Positions 29,538 to 38,134 of a stretch of 64,000 nucleotides of DNA are shown here, one piece after another (the first letter of the stretch is position 1; every line of letters begins with the position of its first letter). The position numbers and the translations under genes were made by a program. The notes below the pieces were generated by a model. The model saw only the letters and a list, made by a program, of their open reading frames with translations, searched no databases and was not told the origin of the DNA. The stretch is taken from NCBI RefSeq assembly GCF_014651995.1, contig NZ_BMXY01000001.1, positions 186,001 through 250,000 of the forward strand. The letters run 5' to 3'. The DNA is from Cognatilysobacter xinjiangensis. GTDB taxonomy: Bacteria > Pseudomonadota > Gammaproteobacteria > Xanthomonadales > Xanthomonadaceae.

Positions 29538-31004
29538 ATGACCCAGGTGACACGCCGTACCAAGATCCTTGCCACGCTCGGCCCCGCCACCGACGCGCCG
29601 GGCGTGCTCGATTCGCTGCTGAAGGCGGGCGTGGACTGCGTCCGGCTGAACTTCTCGCACGGCGATCCGTCGGCCCAGGTCGCGCGCGCCGAGGCGTTGC
29701 GCGAGGCGGCACGCCGCGCGGGCCGGGAGGTGGCGATCCTCGCCGACCTGCCGGGCCCGAAGATCCGCATCGAGAAGTTCGAGAACGATCGCGTCGAGCT
29801 GAAGCGGGGCGACCGCTTCGACCTGGTCGCGCGCGAGGACGCGCCGGCCGGCAACGAACGCGAGGTCGGCGTGAGCTACCTCGGCCTGCCGGGCGACGTC
29901 ACGGCCGGCGACGTGCTGCTGCTCGACGACGGCATGATGCAGCTCGAGGTGGAGCGCGTGGAGGGCGAGCGCATCGTCTGCACCGTGCTCAACGACGGCG
30001 CCTTGTCCAACCGCAAAGGCCTGAACAAGCAAGGCGGCGGCCTATCGCTGGGTGCATTGACGCCGAAGGACGAGGAGCTCATCCGCGTCGCCGCCGGCAT
30101 CGGCGTCGACTTCATCGCGGTGTCGTTCTGCCGCAACGCACAGGACATGCACGACGCGCGACGCATCGCGGTGGAAGCCGGCAGCCATGCGGCGCTGGTG
30201 TCGAAGATCGAGCGCACCGAGGCGATCGAGAACCTGACCGAGATCGTCGAAGCCAGCGACGTGGTGATGGTGGCGCGCGGCGACCTCGGCGTCGAGATCG
30301 GCGATGCCGAGCTTCCGGGCCTGCAGAAGAAGATCATCCGCGAGGCCTTGAGCCGCAATCGCATTGTGATCACCGCGACGCAGATGCTGCAGTCGATGGT
30401 CGACAGCCCGATCCCGACGCGCGCCGAAGTGCTCGACGTCGCCAACTCGGTGATCGACGGTACCGACGCCGTGATGCTGTCGCAGGAGACCGCCGCCGGT
30501 AAGTACCCGCTCAAGGCGGTCGAGGCGATGGCGCGCATCTGCCTCGGCGCCGAGCGGCAGTTCACGCACGACACCGACTTCGAGGCCGCGCCGCGCAACC
30601 TCGATCGGGCCGACCAGGCGATCGCGATGGCGGCCATGTTCCTGTCCGAGCACATCGGTGTGCGTGCGATCGTCGCTATCACCGAATCGGGCGGCACGCC
30701 GCGTTTCCTTTCGCGCTTCCGTTCGCCGGCTCAGGTGATCGCGTTGTCGAGCGACGAGGCCGCGCGCCGCCGCATGGCGCTGATGCGCGACGTTACTGCG
30801 CTGTCGTTCGAGAGCGCCGGCATGAGCGCGGGCGTCGCTGCACGCGGCGCGGCACGCATGCTGTTCGAGCAGGGCCTGCTCGAGGAGGGCGACCGCATCA
30901 TCTTCACGAGCGGCGAGATCATGCACCAGCACGGCGCGACCAATACGCTGCGGCTGCTGCAGATCGGCCCCGGCGGCGCGGCCGAGGGCCTCGGCGAGCT
31001 CTAG
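29538..31004 (+). CDS. pyk: Pyruvate kinase
   Basis: Converts phosphoenolpyruvate and ADP to pyruvate and ATP. It has 488 residues. TKILATLGPATDAPG and VRLNFSHGDPS open the barrel, ADLPGPKIRIEKF leads into the B domain, the active-site SKIERTEAIENL holds the catalytic Lys, and MVARGDLGVEIGDAELPGLQKKII and TATQMLQSMVDSPIPTRAEVLDVANSVIDGTDAVMLSQETA (positions about 270-320) are diagnostic. The C-terminal regulatory domain is complete. The start is ATG 29538 (MTQVTRRTKI). A likely -10 is TAGGTT about 30 bases upstream. Confidence 0.97.
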   Translation: MTQVTRRTKILATLGPATDAPGVLDSLLKAGVDCVRLNFSHGDPSAQVARAEALREAARRAGREVAILADLPGPKIRIEKFENDRVELKRGDRFDLVAREDAPAGNEREVGVSYLGLPGDVTAGDVLLLDDGMMQLEVERVEGERIVCTVLNDGALSNRKGLNKQGGGLSLGALTPKDEELIRVAAGIGVDFIAVSFCRNAQDMHDARRIAVEAGSHAALVSKIERTEAIENLTEIVEASDVVMVARGDLGVEIGDAELPGLQKKIIREALSRNRIVITATQMLQSMVDSPIPTRAEVLDVANSVIDGTDAVMLSQETAAGKYPLKAVEAMARICLGAERQFTHDTDFEAAPRNLDRADQAIAMAAMFLSEHIGVRAIVAITESGGTPRFLSRFRSPAQVIALSSDEAARRRMALMRDVTALSFESAGMSAGVAARGAARMLFEQGLLEEGDRIIFTSGEIMHQHGATNTLRLLQIGPGGAAEGLGEL

Positions 31005-31059
31005 TTGTGGCCCCTCGGTGGGCGGGCGTAGAGTCGGGCCATCGCCACGGGAGAGCGTC

Positions 31060-31608
31060 ATGGATCGCATCCGCTCGCTGTGCAGTCTCGTCGCGCTCGC
31101 CGTCGGCATGGCCGGCGCGGCGCAGGCGCAGGAAGTGTCGCCGGCCCCGCGCATGATCGGGCCGGAGGAGCTCCCGACCTACTGGACCGTCGCCGCGCAG
31201 GCGCCGGTGCCCTATCCGGCCGACCTCGCCTCGCGTGATGTGACCGGCTGCGTGACGCTGGCCTACCTGATCGAGCCCGACGGAACGACGTCCGAGTTCC
31301 GCACGCTCGATGCCGCGGCCAGCAGCCGCTCGCCGCTGGCCAAGCGCCAGGCCATCGAGGCCTTCGCGCGTGCCGCCGCGGCCGCGGCCTCGACGTGGCG
31401 TTACGCGCCGGTTGGCGAAGCACGCCGCACGCTCACCGCGAGCATCGTCGAGTTCGGTGTCGAGGGCTCCGCGGCCGCGGGGCAATGCGGCACGGGCGAC
31501 GTCGCGCGTGCGCTGCGCAATGGCGTTGAATGGGACGAGGTATTGAAGGGCCTGTACGAGGCGCGCTGGCGCCTCAATACCAATCGCATCGAGCGCCGCA
31601 CGCGCTGA
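31060..31608 (+). CDS. Exported TonB-C-like domain protein without membrane anchor
   Basis: A 182-residue protein with a cleavable signal peptide ending AAQAQ. The middle (about 50-130) has the pattern of the TonB C-terminal domain: PYPADLASRDVTGCVTLAYLIEPDGTTSEFRTLDA followed by a helix and TWRYAPVGEA (fold called by motif order, not alignment). There is no N-terminal uncleaved helix or Pro-rich spacer, so it cannot act as a classical TonB. Two Cys are present. GGGAG precedes the ATG at 31060. It stands between pyk and fba; compare the 101-residue relative at 48706. Confidence 0.82.
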   Translation: MDRIRSLCSLVALAVGMAGAAQAQEVSPAPRMIGPEELPTYWTVAAQAPVPYPADLASRDVTGCVTLAYLIEPDGTTSEFRTLDAAASSRSPLAKRQAIEAFARAAAAAASTWRYAPVGEARRTLTASIVEFGVEGSAAAGQCGTGDVARALRNGVEWDEVLKGLYEARWRLNTNRIERRTR

Positions 31609-31693
31609 AAGCTGTTTCGCCGGGCGACATACTGGCGTCGCGGTGAAGTCGGCGTAAGTGCCTGTTTGAAAAAAGATCGCAGGCGCGGGCGGC

Positions 31694-31699
31694 TATAAT
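31694..31699 (+). promoter_or_regulatory. -10 box of fba
   Basis: Perfect TATAAT followed by GGCGGAC, 32 bases before the fba start. The only -35-like hexamer (TTGAAA, 31666-31671) is 22 bases away, too far for a standard spacer. Confidence 0.55.
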
Positions 31700-31731
31700 G
31701 GCGGACTTTCCCCAGCCGCTCGAAGGACCCC

Positions 31732-32736
31732 ATGAGCATCGAACAGCTTGCCGAAACCGCCCAGGCGATGGTCGCCCCGGGCAAGGGCATCATCGCGATC
31801 GACGAGTCCACCACCACCATCGCCAAGCGCTTCGCGGGCGTTGGCATCGAGAACACCGAGGAGAACCGCCGCGCGTACCGCGAGCTGCTGCTCACGACGC
31901 CGAACCTCGGCCAGTACATCTCGGGCGCGATCCTGTTCGACGAGACGCTGCGCCAGAGCACCAAGGACGGCACGCGCTTCGCCGACCTGATGCAGGCCAA
32001 CGGCATCATCCCGGGCATCAAGGTCGACAAGGGCCCGCAGCCGCTGGCCGGTTTCCCGGGCGAGGTGGTGACCGAGGGTCTCGACGGCCTGCGCGCGCGC
32101 CTGGAGGAGTACTACAAGCTCGGCGCCCGCTTCGCCAAGTGGCGCGCGGTGATCAACATCGGCGACGACATCCCGACCGGCAGTGCGATCGAGGCCAACA
32201 GCCATGCGCTGGCCCGCTACGCCGCGCTCTGCCAGGAGCAGGGCCTGGTGCCGATGGTCGAGCCGGAGGTGATCATGGACGGCGGCCACGACATCGACAC
32301 CTGCTACGAGGTGACCGAGGTCGTGTTGCGCTCGCTGTTCGGCTCGCTGTACGAGTTCAACGTGATGCTCGAGGGCACCATCCTGAAGGCCTCGATGGTC
32401 ATCCACGGCACCGAGAGCGCCGAGAAGGCCTCGCGCGAGGAAGTGGCGGCGGCGACGCTGCGCTGCCTCAAGTCGACCGTGCCGGCCACGCTGCCGGGCA
32501 TCGTGTTCCTGTCGGGCGGCCAGTCGGACGAGGACGCCACCGCGCACCTCGACGCCATGAACAAGGCCGGCCCGCACCCGTGGCCGCTGTCGTTCTCCTA
32601 TGGCCGTGCCATGCAGCAGGCCGCGCTCAAGCTCTGGGCGCAGGACATGCAGGGCAACTACGGCAAGGCGCAGGAAACCGTGTTCGCGCGTGCGCGCGAC
32701 AACGGCCTCGCCGCACTGGGCCAGTGGCAGGGCTGA
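31732..32736 (+). CDS. fba: Class I fructose-bisphosphate aldolase
   Basis: Cleaves fructose-1,6-bisphosphate through a Schiff base, with no metal. It has 334 residues, similar in type to the animal/plant enzyme: GKGIIAIDESTTTIAKRF at the start, KWRAVINIGDDIPT, PMVEPEVIMDGGHDI, and MLEGTILKASMV with the Schiff-base Lys in LKAS. FLSGGQSDEDAT and WPLSFSYGRAMQ are phosphate-site motifs. No class II zinc motif is present. The start is ATG 31732 after CGAAGGACC. The gene has its own promoter and terminator. Confidence 0.96.
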   Translation: MSIEQLAETAQAMVAPGKGIIAIDESTTTIAKRFAGVGIENTEENRRAYRELLLTTPNLGQYISGAILFDETLRQSTKDGTRFADLMQANGIIPGIKVDKGPQPLAGFPGEVVTEGLDGLRARLEEYYKLGARFAKWRAVINIGDDIPTGSAIEANSHALARYAALCQEQGLVPMVEPEVIMDGGHDIDTCYEVTEVVLRSLFGSLYEFNVMLEGTILKASMVIHGTESAEKASREEVAAATLRCLKSTVPATLPGIVFLSGGQSDEDATAHLDAMNKAGPHPWPLSFSYGRAMQQAALKLWAQDMQGNYGKAQETVFARARDNGLAALGQWQG

Positions 32737-32759
32737 TCGGCCTGCCATGACCGTCGAAG

Positions 32760-32784
32760 ACGCCGGCCTCGCGCCGGCGTTTTC
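32760..32784 (+). terminator. Terminator of fba
   Basis: ACGCCGGC / GCCGGCGT stem (32760-32767 with 32773-32780), CTCGC loop, then TTTCGTTT. Twenty-three bases after the fba stop. Confidence 0.8.
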
Positions 32785-32888
32785 GTTTCCGCCGGTCGCG
32801 CCGGTTGACGCCGTGCCTGCAACGCTGAGGTCCGATCCCGGTCACGCGGGGTGGTACCGATGACACGGGCCATCACGGACGAGGCCGA

Positions 32889-32894
32889 TAGAAT
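32889..32894 (+). promoter_or_regulatory. Candidate -10 box of the RND adaptor gene
   Basis: TAGAAT followed by CCGCGG, 22 bases before the adaptor's start at 32917. The -35 is not clear. Confidence 0.35.
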
Positions 32895-32916
32895 CCGCGG
32901 TTCCCCTGTAGTCCGG

Positions 32917-33996
32917 ATGTCCATGCGACCGTATCTCGTGCTCGCGACCCTCGCCGCCGCCTTGGCATTGGCCGGCTGCGGCAAGAAGCAGGATGCCGCC
33001 CCGCAGGGCGGGGGCGGTGACCGGCCGATCCCCGTCACCCTGCAGGCCGTCCGCCCGCAACCCTTCGTCGACACCCTGCAGGCGCTGGGTACCGTGCGTG
33101 CGCGTGAATCGGTGACGGTGACCGCGAGCGTCTCCGAAAAGGTCCAGGCCGTGCATTTCGATAGCGGCGACAGCGTGCGCGCCGGCGCGCCGCTGGTCAC
33201 GCTGGTGGGCGATGCCCAGCAGGCGCAGTTGCGCGAAGCGCAGGCCGCCGCGGGCGAGGCCGAGAGCCTCTATCGCCGCCAGAGCGAGCTCGCCGGCCAG
33301 CAACTGATCGCGCGATCGCAACTGGAGACGCAACGCGCCACGCGCGATGCCGCCAACGCACGCGTCGCCCAGGTGCGCGCGCAGCTGGCCGAGCGCGTGA
33401 TCCGCGCGCCGTTCGCCGGCGTGCTCGGCATCCGCCAGGTCAGCCCCGGCTCGCTGGTCACGCCGGGCACGGTGGTGACCACGTTGGACGATATCTCCAC
33501 CGTCTTCGTCGACTTCCCCGTGCCCGAAACCCAGCTCGCGCTGATCGCCGCGGGCCAGCGCCTCGCCGGCACCGCCGCGGCCTATCCGGGACGGCGCTTC
33601 GAGGGCATGGTCGACACCGTCGATGCACGCATCGACACCGCCACGCGCGCGCTCACCGTGCGCGGCCGGTTTCCGAACGCCGAGCGCCTGCTGAAGCCCG
33701 GCATGCTGCTGCAGGTCGAGATCGCCCGCGCCGAGCGCCCGGCGCTGCTCGTGCCGGAGATCGCGGTGGTGCAGGTGGGCACCGAGTCCTACGTGTACCG
33801 CGTGCGCGACGGCAAGGCCGAGCGCGCCGACGTGAAGCTGGGCGCGCGCGCCGGCGGCCAGGTCGAGATCGCCTCGGGCATCGCCGCGGGCGACGTGATC
33901 GTGGTCGACGGCACCGGCAAGCTGCGTCCGGGCGCGAAGGTCGTCGACGCCGCGAAGTCGCAGGGCGGCGACAACAACTCCGCGACCGCCGGCTGA
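32917..33996 (+). CDS. RND efflux periplasmic adaptor (membrane fusion protein), lipoprotein
   Basis: Periplasmic adaptor that bridges an RND pump and an outer-membrane channel. It has 359 residues. The signal peptide ends in the lipobox ALAGC, so the mature protein is lipid-anchored. Order: barrel-sandwich/lipoyl half-motif (SVSEKVQAVHFDSGDSVRAGAPLVTL, residues near 75-100), alpha-helical hairpin with Gln/Glu/Ala repeats (about 103-150), second lipoyl half (RAPFAGVLGIRQVSPGSLVTPG), beta-barrel and membrane-proximal domain. ATG 32917 is used; ATG 32923 is the alternative. It is followed by the pump gene after 106 bases; no outer-membrane channel gene lies nearby. Confidence 0.93.
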   Translation: MSMRPYLVLATLAAALALAGCGKKQDAAPQGGGGDRPIPVTLQAVRPQPFVDTLQALGTVRARESVTVTASVSEKVQAVHFDSGDSVRAGAPLVTLVGDAQQAQLREAQAAAGEAESLYRRQSELAGQQLIARSQLETQRATRDAANARVAQVRAQLAERVIRAPFAGVLGIRQVSPGSLVTPGTVVTTLDDISTVFVDFPVPETQLALIAAGQRLAGTAAAYPGRRFEGMVDTVDARIDTATRALTVRGRFPNAERLLKPGMLLQVEIARAERPALLVPEIAVVQVGTESYVYRVRDGKAERADVKLGARAGGQVEIASGIAAGDVIVVDGTGKLRPGAKVVDAAKSQGGDNNSATAG

Positions 33997-34102
33997 TGAC
34001 GGCGGCCGAGGCCGCCGTCCGCCTCCTCGCGGCGACGCCCACGGAGCGGGCGACCCGTCCCAGTAGTCCGTGCCTCCGGGCGCCGCGCCGGAATCCGATG
34101 CG

Positions 34103-37100
34103 ATGAACCTCTCCGAGCTTTCCATCCGCCGCCCCGTATTCGCCACCGTGATGAGCCTGCTGCTCATCACCTTGGGCGTGATGGCCTTCAGCCGCCTTAC
34201 CCTGCGCGAACTGCCTGCGATCGATCCGCCCATCGTCTCGGTGAGCGTCACCTATCCGGGCGCGTCGGCCAGCGTGGTGGAGACGCGCATCACGCAGGTG
34301 CTGGAGGACGCGCTCTCGGGCATCGAGGGCGTGGAGACGATCGAGTCGCGCAGCGTCAACGGGCGAGCGTCGATCAGCATCGAGTTCACCCTGTCGCGCG
34401 ACATCGAAGCCGCCGCCAACGACGTGCGCGACGCGATCAGCCGCGTCGTCGACCGCATGCCCGACGAGGCCGACGCGCCCGAGATCGCGAAGGTCGAGAG
34501 CGATTCCGACCCGATCATCTGGCTCAACATGAGCTCGACCGCGATGGACACGCTGCAGCTGTCCGACTACGCGGAGCGCTACATCGTCGACCGCCTCGCG
34601 TCGCTGGAAGGCGTGGCGCAGGTGCGCATCGGCGGCCAGCAGCGCTATGCCATGCGCGTCTGGCTCGATCGCGACGCGATGGCCGCGCGCGGCATCACCG
34701 TCGGCGACATCGAGGGCGTGATGCGCGCCGAGAACGTCGAGTTGCCGGCCGGCCGCATCGAATCGGAGACGCGCGACTTCACCCTGCGCGTGGCCCGCGG
34801 CTACCAGAAGCCCCAGGACTTCGCGCAGATGCCGGTGAAGAAGGGCGCCGACGGCTACGTCGTGCGCCTGGGCGACGTGGCGCGCGTGGAACTCACCACC
34901 GCCGAGCGGCGCGCGTACTACCGCAGCAACGGCGAGAACAACATCGGCCTGGGCATCGTGAAGACGTCCACGGCCAACAGCCTCGACGTGGCCCGCGCGG
35001 CGCGCGAAGCGATCGAGGACATCCGCCCGTCGCTGCCGGCCGGCACCGACATGTTCGTCGCATTCGATACCACCACGTTCATCGACGCCGCGGTCGAGCG
35101 CGTCTACCACACGCTGGTCGAGGCGATCGTGCTGGTCCTGGTGGTGATCTGGCTGTTCCTCGGCAGCTTCCGCGCCGCGCTGATCCCGGCGGTGACAGTG
35201 CCGGTCTGCCTGGTGGCCGCGTTCATCCCGCTGTACGCCTTCGGCTACTCCATCAACCTGCTGACGCTGCTCGCGCTGGTGCTCTGCATCGGCCTGGTGG
35301 TCGACGACGCGATCGTGGTGCTGGAGAACATCCAGCGCCGTGCGGACCTCGGCGAGCCGCGTCTCGTCGCGGCCTCGCGCGGCACCAAGCAGGTGGCGTT
35401 CGCGGTCATCGCCACCACCGCGGTGCTGGTGTCGGTATTCCTGCCGATCGGCTTCATGCAGGGCAATACCGGTCGCCTGTTCCGCGAGCTGTCGGTGGCG
35501 CTCGCCGGCGCCGTCGCGCTCTCGGCCTTCGTCGCGCTGACGCTCACGCCGATGATGTCGTCGAAGCTGGTGCGTCCGCACAGCGAGGAAAAATCCAACC
35601 CGGTCACGCGCTGGGTGAACACGCGGCTGGAGTCGGTGAGCGGCCGCTACCGGCGCTTCCTCGACCGCAGCGTCGAACGCCCGTGGATCTTCGGCGCGCT
35701 GATGCTGGCGGCGCTGGTCGCAAGCTTCCTGCTGTTCAAGGCGGTGCCGTCGGAACTCGCGCCCGCGGAGGACCGCGGCTCGTTCCAGGTGAGCATCACC
35801 GGCCCCGAGGGCGCGGGTTTCGATTACACCGTCGGCCAGGTCAAGCAGGTCGAGCAGATCATCGCGGCGCGCACCGGGCCGGACAAGGAGATCGCGCGCT
35901 ACAACCCGCGCGTGCCCGGCGGCTTCGGTGCCAGCGAGGAGATGCACACCGGCCGCATCGCGGTGTTCCTGCAGGACTGGGACAAGCGCGATCGCAGCAC
36001 CGCGGACGTCGCCGACAGCCTGAAGAAGGACTTCGCGAAGCTGCCCGGCGTGCGTGCGGCGGCGCAGGTGGGCGGCGGCCTCGTCCGTTCGCGCGGCCAG
36101 CCGATCAACATCGTGCTGGGCGGGCCGGACTACGCCGAGCTGGTGAAGTGGCGCGATGCGCTGCAGGCGCGCATGGAGCAGAACCCGGGCTTCTTCGGCG
36201 TCGATTCCGACTACAAGGAAACGCGCCCGCAGATGCGCGTCGAGATCGACCGCGCGCGCGCCTCGGACCTCGGCGTGAGCGTCACCGAGATCGGCCATGC
36301 GCTGGAGACGATGATGGGCAGCCGTCGCGTCACCACGTTCGTGCAGAACGGCGAGGAATACGACGTGATCATGCAGGCCGACCGCGCCACGCGCGCCTCA
36401 CCGGCCGACCTGCAGGCGATCCAGGTGCGCGCGGCGGACGGCTCGCTGGTGCCGCTGTCGAACCTGGTCACGCTGCGCGAGATCGCAGAGCCCGGCAGCC
36501 TCAACCGCTTCAACCGCCTGCGTGCGATCACCCTCAGCGCCGGCCTGACGCCCGGCTATCGCATGGGCGACGCGATCAGCTTCCTCGAGAACACCGTGCG
36601 CGAGGAACTGCCGGACCAGGCGCAGATCGACTGGAAGGGCGAATCGCGCGAGTTCCAGCAGGCCGGCGGCGCCGTGGTGCTGACCTTCGCGCTCGCGTTG
36701 CTGGTGGTGTTCCTGGTGCTGGCCGCGCAGTTCGAGAGCTTCGTGCACCCGCTGGTGATCATGCTGACGGTGCCGCTGGGCGTGCTCGGTGCCCTGCTGG
36801 GCATCTGGATGACCGGCGGCACGCTGAATCTCTTCAGCCAGATCGGCATCGTGATGCTGGTGGGCCTGGCGGCGAAGAACGGCATCCTGATCGTCGAGTT
36901 CGCCAACCAGCTTCGCGACGAGGGCCGCTCGATCCACCAGGCCATCGTCGAGAGCTCGGCCGTGCGCCTGCGCCCGATCCTGATGACCTCGATCGCCACC
37001 GTCGTCGGCGCGGTGCCGCTGGTGCTTGCCGGCGGCCCGGGCTCGGCGAGCCGCGCGGCGATCGGCGTGGTGGTCATCTTCGGCGTGTCGTTCTCGACGC

Positions 37101-37228
37101 TGCTGTCGCTGTTCATCGTGCCGGCGTTCTACGTGCTGCTGGCGAAGTACACGCGCTCGCCGGAGGCGGTGTCGCAGGAGCTCGAGGCGCTGGAAGCGTC
37201 GACGCCGCAGGCCGGCGGACACGCGTAG
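34103..37228 (+). CDS. RND-family multidrug efflux pump (AcrB/MexF-like, HAE1 type)
   Basis: Proton-driven inner-membrane exporter of drugs or other amphiphiles. It has 1041 residues, normal for the family: helix 1 after MNLSELSIRRPVFATVMS, a large periplasmic loop with porter and docking domains, helices 2-6, a second loop, and helices 8-12. The proton relay Asp pair is in GLVVDDAIVVLEN. GFMQGNTGRLFRELS and LAAKNGILIVEFANQLRDEG are signature segments. ATG 34103 is chosen over the upstream in-frame ATG at 34070 because MNLSELSIRRPV is the family start. Operon with the adaptor. Confidence 0.95.
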   Translation: MNLSELSIRRPVFATVMSLLLITLGVMAFSRLTLRELPAIDPPIVSVSVTYPGASASVVETRITQVLEDALSGIEGVETIESRSVNGRASISIEFTLSRDIEAAANDVRDAISRVVDRMPDEADAPEIAKVESDSDPIIWLNMSSTAMDTLQLSDYAERYIVDRLASLEGVAQVRIGGQQRYAMRVWLDRDAMAARGITVGDIEGVMRAENVELPAGRIESETRDFTLRVARGYQKPQDFAQMPVKKGADGYVVRLGDVARVELTTAERRAYYRSNGENNIGLGIVKTSTANSLDVARAAREAIEDIRPSLPAGTDMFVAFDTTTFIDAAVERVYHTLVEAIVLVLVVIWLFLGSFRAALIPAVTVPVCLVAAFIPLYAFGYSINLLTLLALVLCIGLVVDDAIVVLENIQRRADLGEPRLVAASRGTKQVAFAVIATTAVLVSVFLPIGFMQGNTGRLFRELSVALAGAVALSAFVALTLTPMMSSKLVRPHSEEKSNPVTRWVNTRLESVSGRYRRFLDRSVERPWIFGALMLAALVASFLLFKAVPSELAPAEDRGSFQVSITGPEGAGFDYTVGQVKQVEQIIAARTGPDKEIARYNPRVPGGFGASEEMHTGRIAVFLQDWDKRDRSTADVADSLKKDFAKLPGVRAAAQVGGGLVRSRGQPINIVLGGPDYAELVKWRDALQARMEQNPGFFGVDSDYKETRPQMRVEIDRARASDLGVSVTEIGHALETMMGSRRVTTFVQNGEEYDVIMQADRATRASPADLQAIQVRAADGSLVPLSNLVTLREIAEPGSLNRFNRLRAITLSAGLTPGYRMGDAISFLENTVREELPDQAQIDWKGESREFQQAGGAVVLTFALALLVVFLVLAAQFESFVHPLVIMLTVPLGVLGALLGIWMTGGTLNLFSQIGIVMLVGLAAKNGILIVEFANQLRDEGRSIHQAIVESSAVRLRPILMTSIATVVGAVPLVLAGGPGSASRAAIGVVVIFGVSFSTLLSLFIVPAFYVLLAKYTRSPEAVSQELEALEASTPQAGGHA

Positions 37229-37321
37229 CCGAATGTGGCCGCGTCGCTCCGGCGGCGCGGCCACGCGCCGCGTGCGCCGCTTCGACGACAATGCGCGTCG
37301 AATCCCCACGCGATGCCCGCC

Positions 37322-38134
37322 ATGAACCGACCTCCGTCTCCCTATGGCCGTGGCCCGCGCACGCCGCGACCGGATGCCGCGCCGGCGGCCGAGGCCCGCG
37401 ACGAGCTGCGCGTGTACGGGCTGAACGCGATCCGGGCGGTGTTCGCGCGTCGTCCGGAAGCCATCCGCAAGGTCTACCTCGCCGAGGCGCGCATTCCGGC
37501 GCTGCAGCCGTTGCTGAAGTGGTGCGTCGCCCATCGCGTCGGCTACCGCGTGGTGGAGGAGGGCGACCTGCAGAAGCTCGCGTCGAGCTCGCACCACGAA
37601 GGCGTGGTGGCGGACGTGCTGCGCGAGCCGCCGATGCCGCTGTCGACTTGGCTTCGCGACCTGCCCGCGGGCCCGCAGTGCGCGCTGTGGCTCGACGGCG
37701 TGGGTAATCCGCACAACTTCGGCGCGATCCTGCGCTCGGCCGCGCACTTCGGCGTCGGCGCGATCCTGCTGCCGAAGGAAGCGACGCTGACCCTTTCGGG
37801 CGCGGCAGCACGCGTGGCCGAAGGCGGCGCCGAAGCCGTGCCGCTGGTGCGGCTGGGACGCGCGGACAATTCCATCGCGCAGTTGCACGGCGCCGGTTTC
37901 CGCCTGGCCGCGACGCTCGTCGAGGGCGGCGACGACCTCTTCGAGGCCGAGCTGCCGCCGCGACTGGTCTACGTGATGGGTGCCGAAGGCGGCGGCATGG
38001 ATCGCACGTTCGCCCAGAACCTGGACCTGCGTCTGTCGATCCCGGGCAGCGGCGCCGTCGAAAGCCTCAACGTGGCCTCGGCGACGGCGGTGCTCCTCGC
38101 GGAATGGCGCCGACGCGCGCGCTCAGCCCTGTAG
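37322..38134 (+). CDS. TrmH-family (SpoU) RNA 2'-O-methyltransferase
   Basis: Transfers a methyl group from S-adenosylmethionine to a ribose 2'-OH of tRNA or rRNA. It has 270 residues. After a basic, Pro-rich N-terminal extension comes the substrate-binding domain (VYGLNAIRAVFARRPEAIRKVYL) and the knotted SPOUT domain with motif 1 (DGVGNPHNFGAILRSAAHFG), motif 2 (VMGAEGGGM) and motif 3 (LSIPGSGAVESLNVASATAVLL). It could be RlmB-like, but the exact target is unclear. ATG 37313 is an alternative start. Its 3' end overlaps the convergent kinase gene by 12 bases. Confidence 0.92.
   Translation: MNRPPSPYGRGPRTPRPDAAPAAEARDELRVYGLNAIRAVFARRPEAIRKVYLAEARIPALQPLLKWCVAHRVGYRVVEEGDLQKLASSSHHEGVVADVLREPPMPLSTWLRDLPAGPQCALWLDGVGNPHNFGAILRSAAHFGVGAILLPKEATLTLSGAAARVAEGGAEAVPLVRLGRADNSIAQLHGAGFRLAATLVEGGDDLFEAELPPRLVYVMGAEGGGMDRTFAQNLDLRLSIPGSGAVESLNVASATAVLLAEWRRRARSAL

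Noticed and set aside
33653-36298. 881-codon open frame on the minus strand
   Set aside because: Antisense to the RND pump; no recognisable domain.
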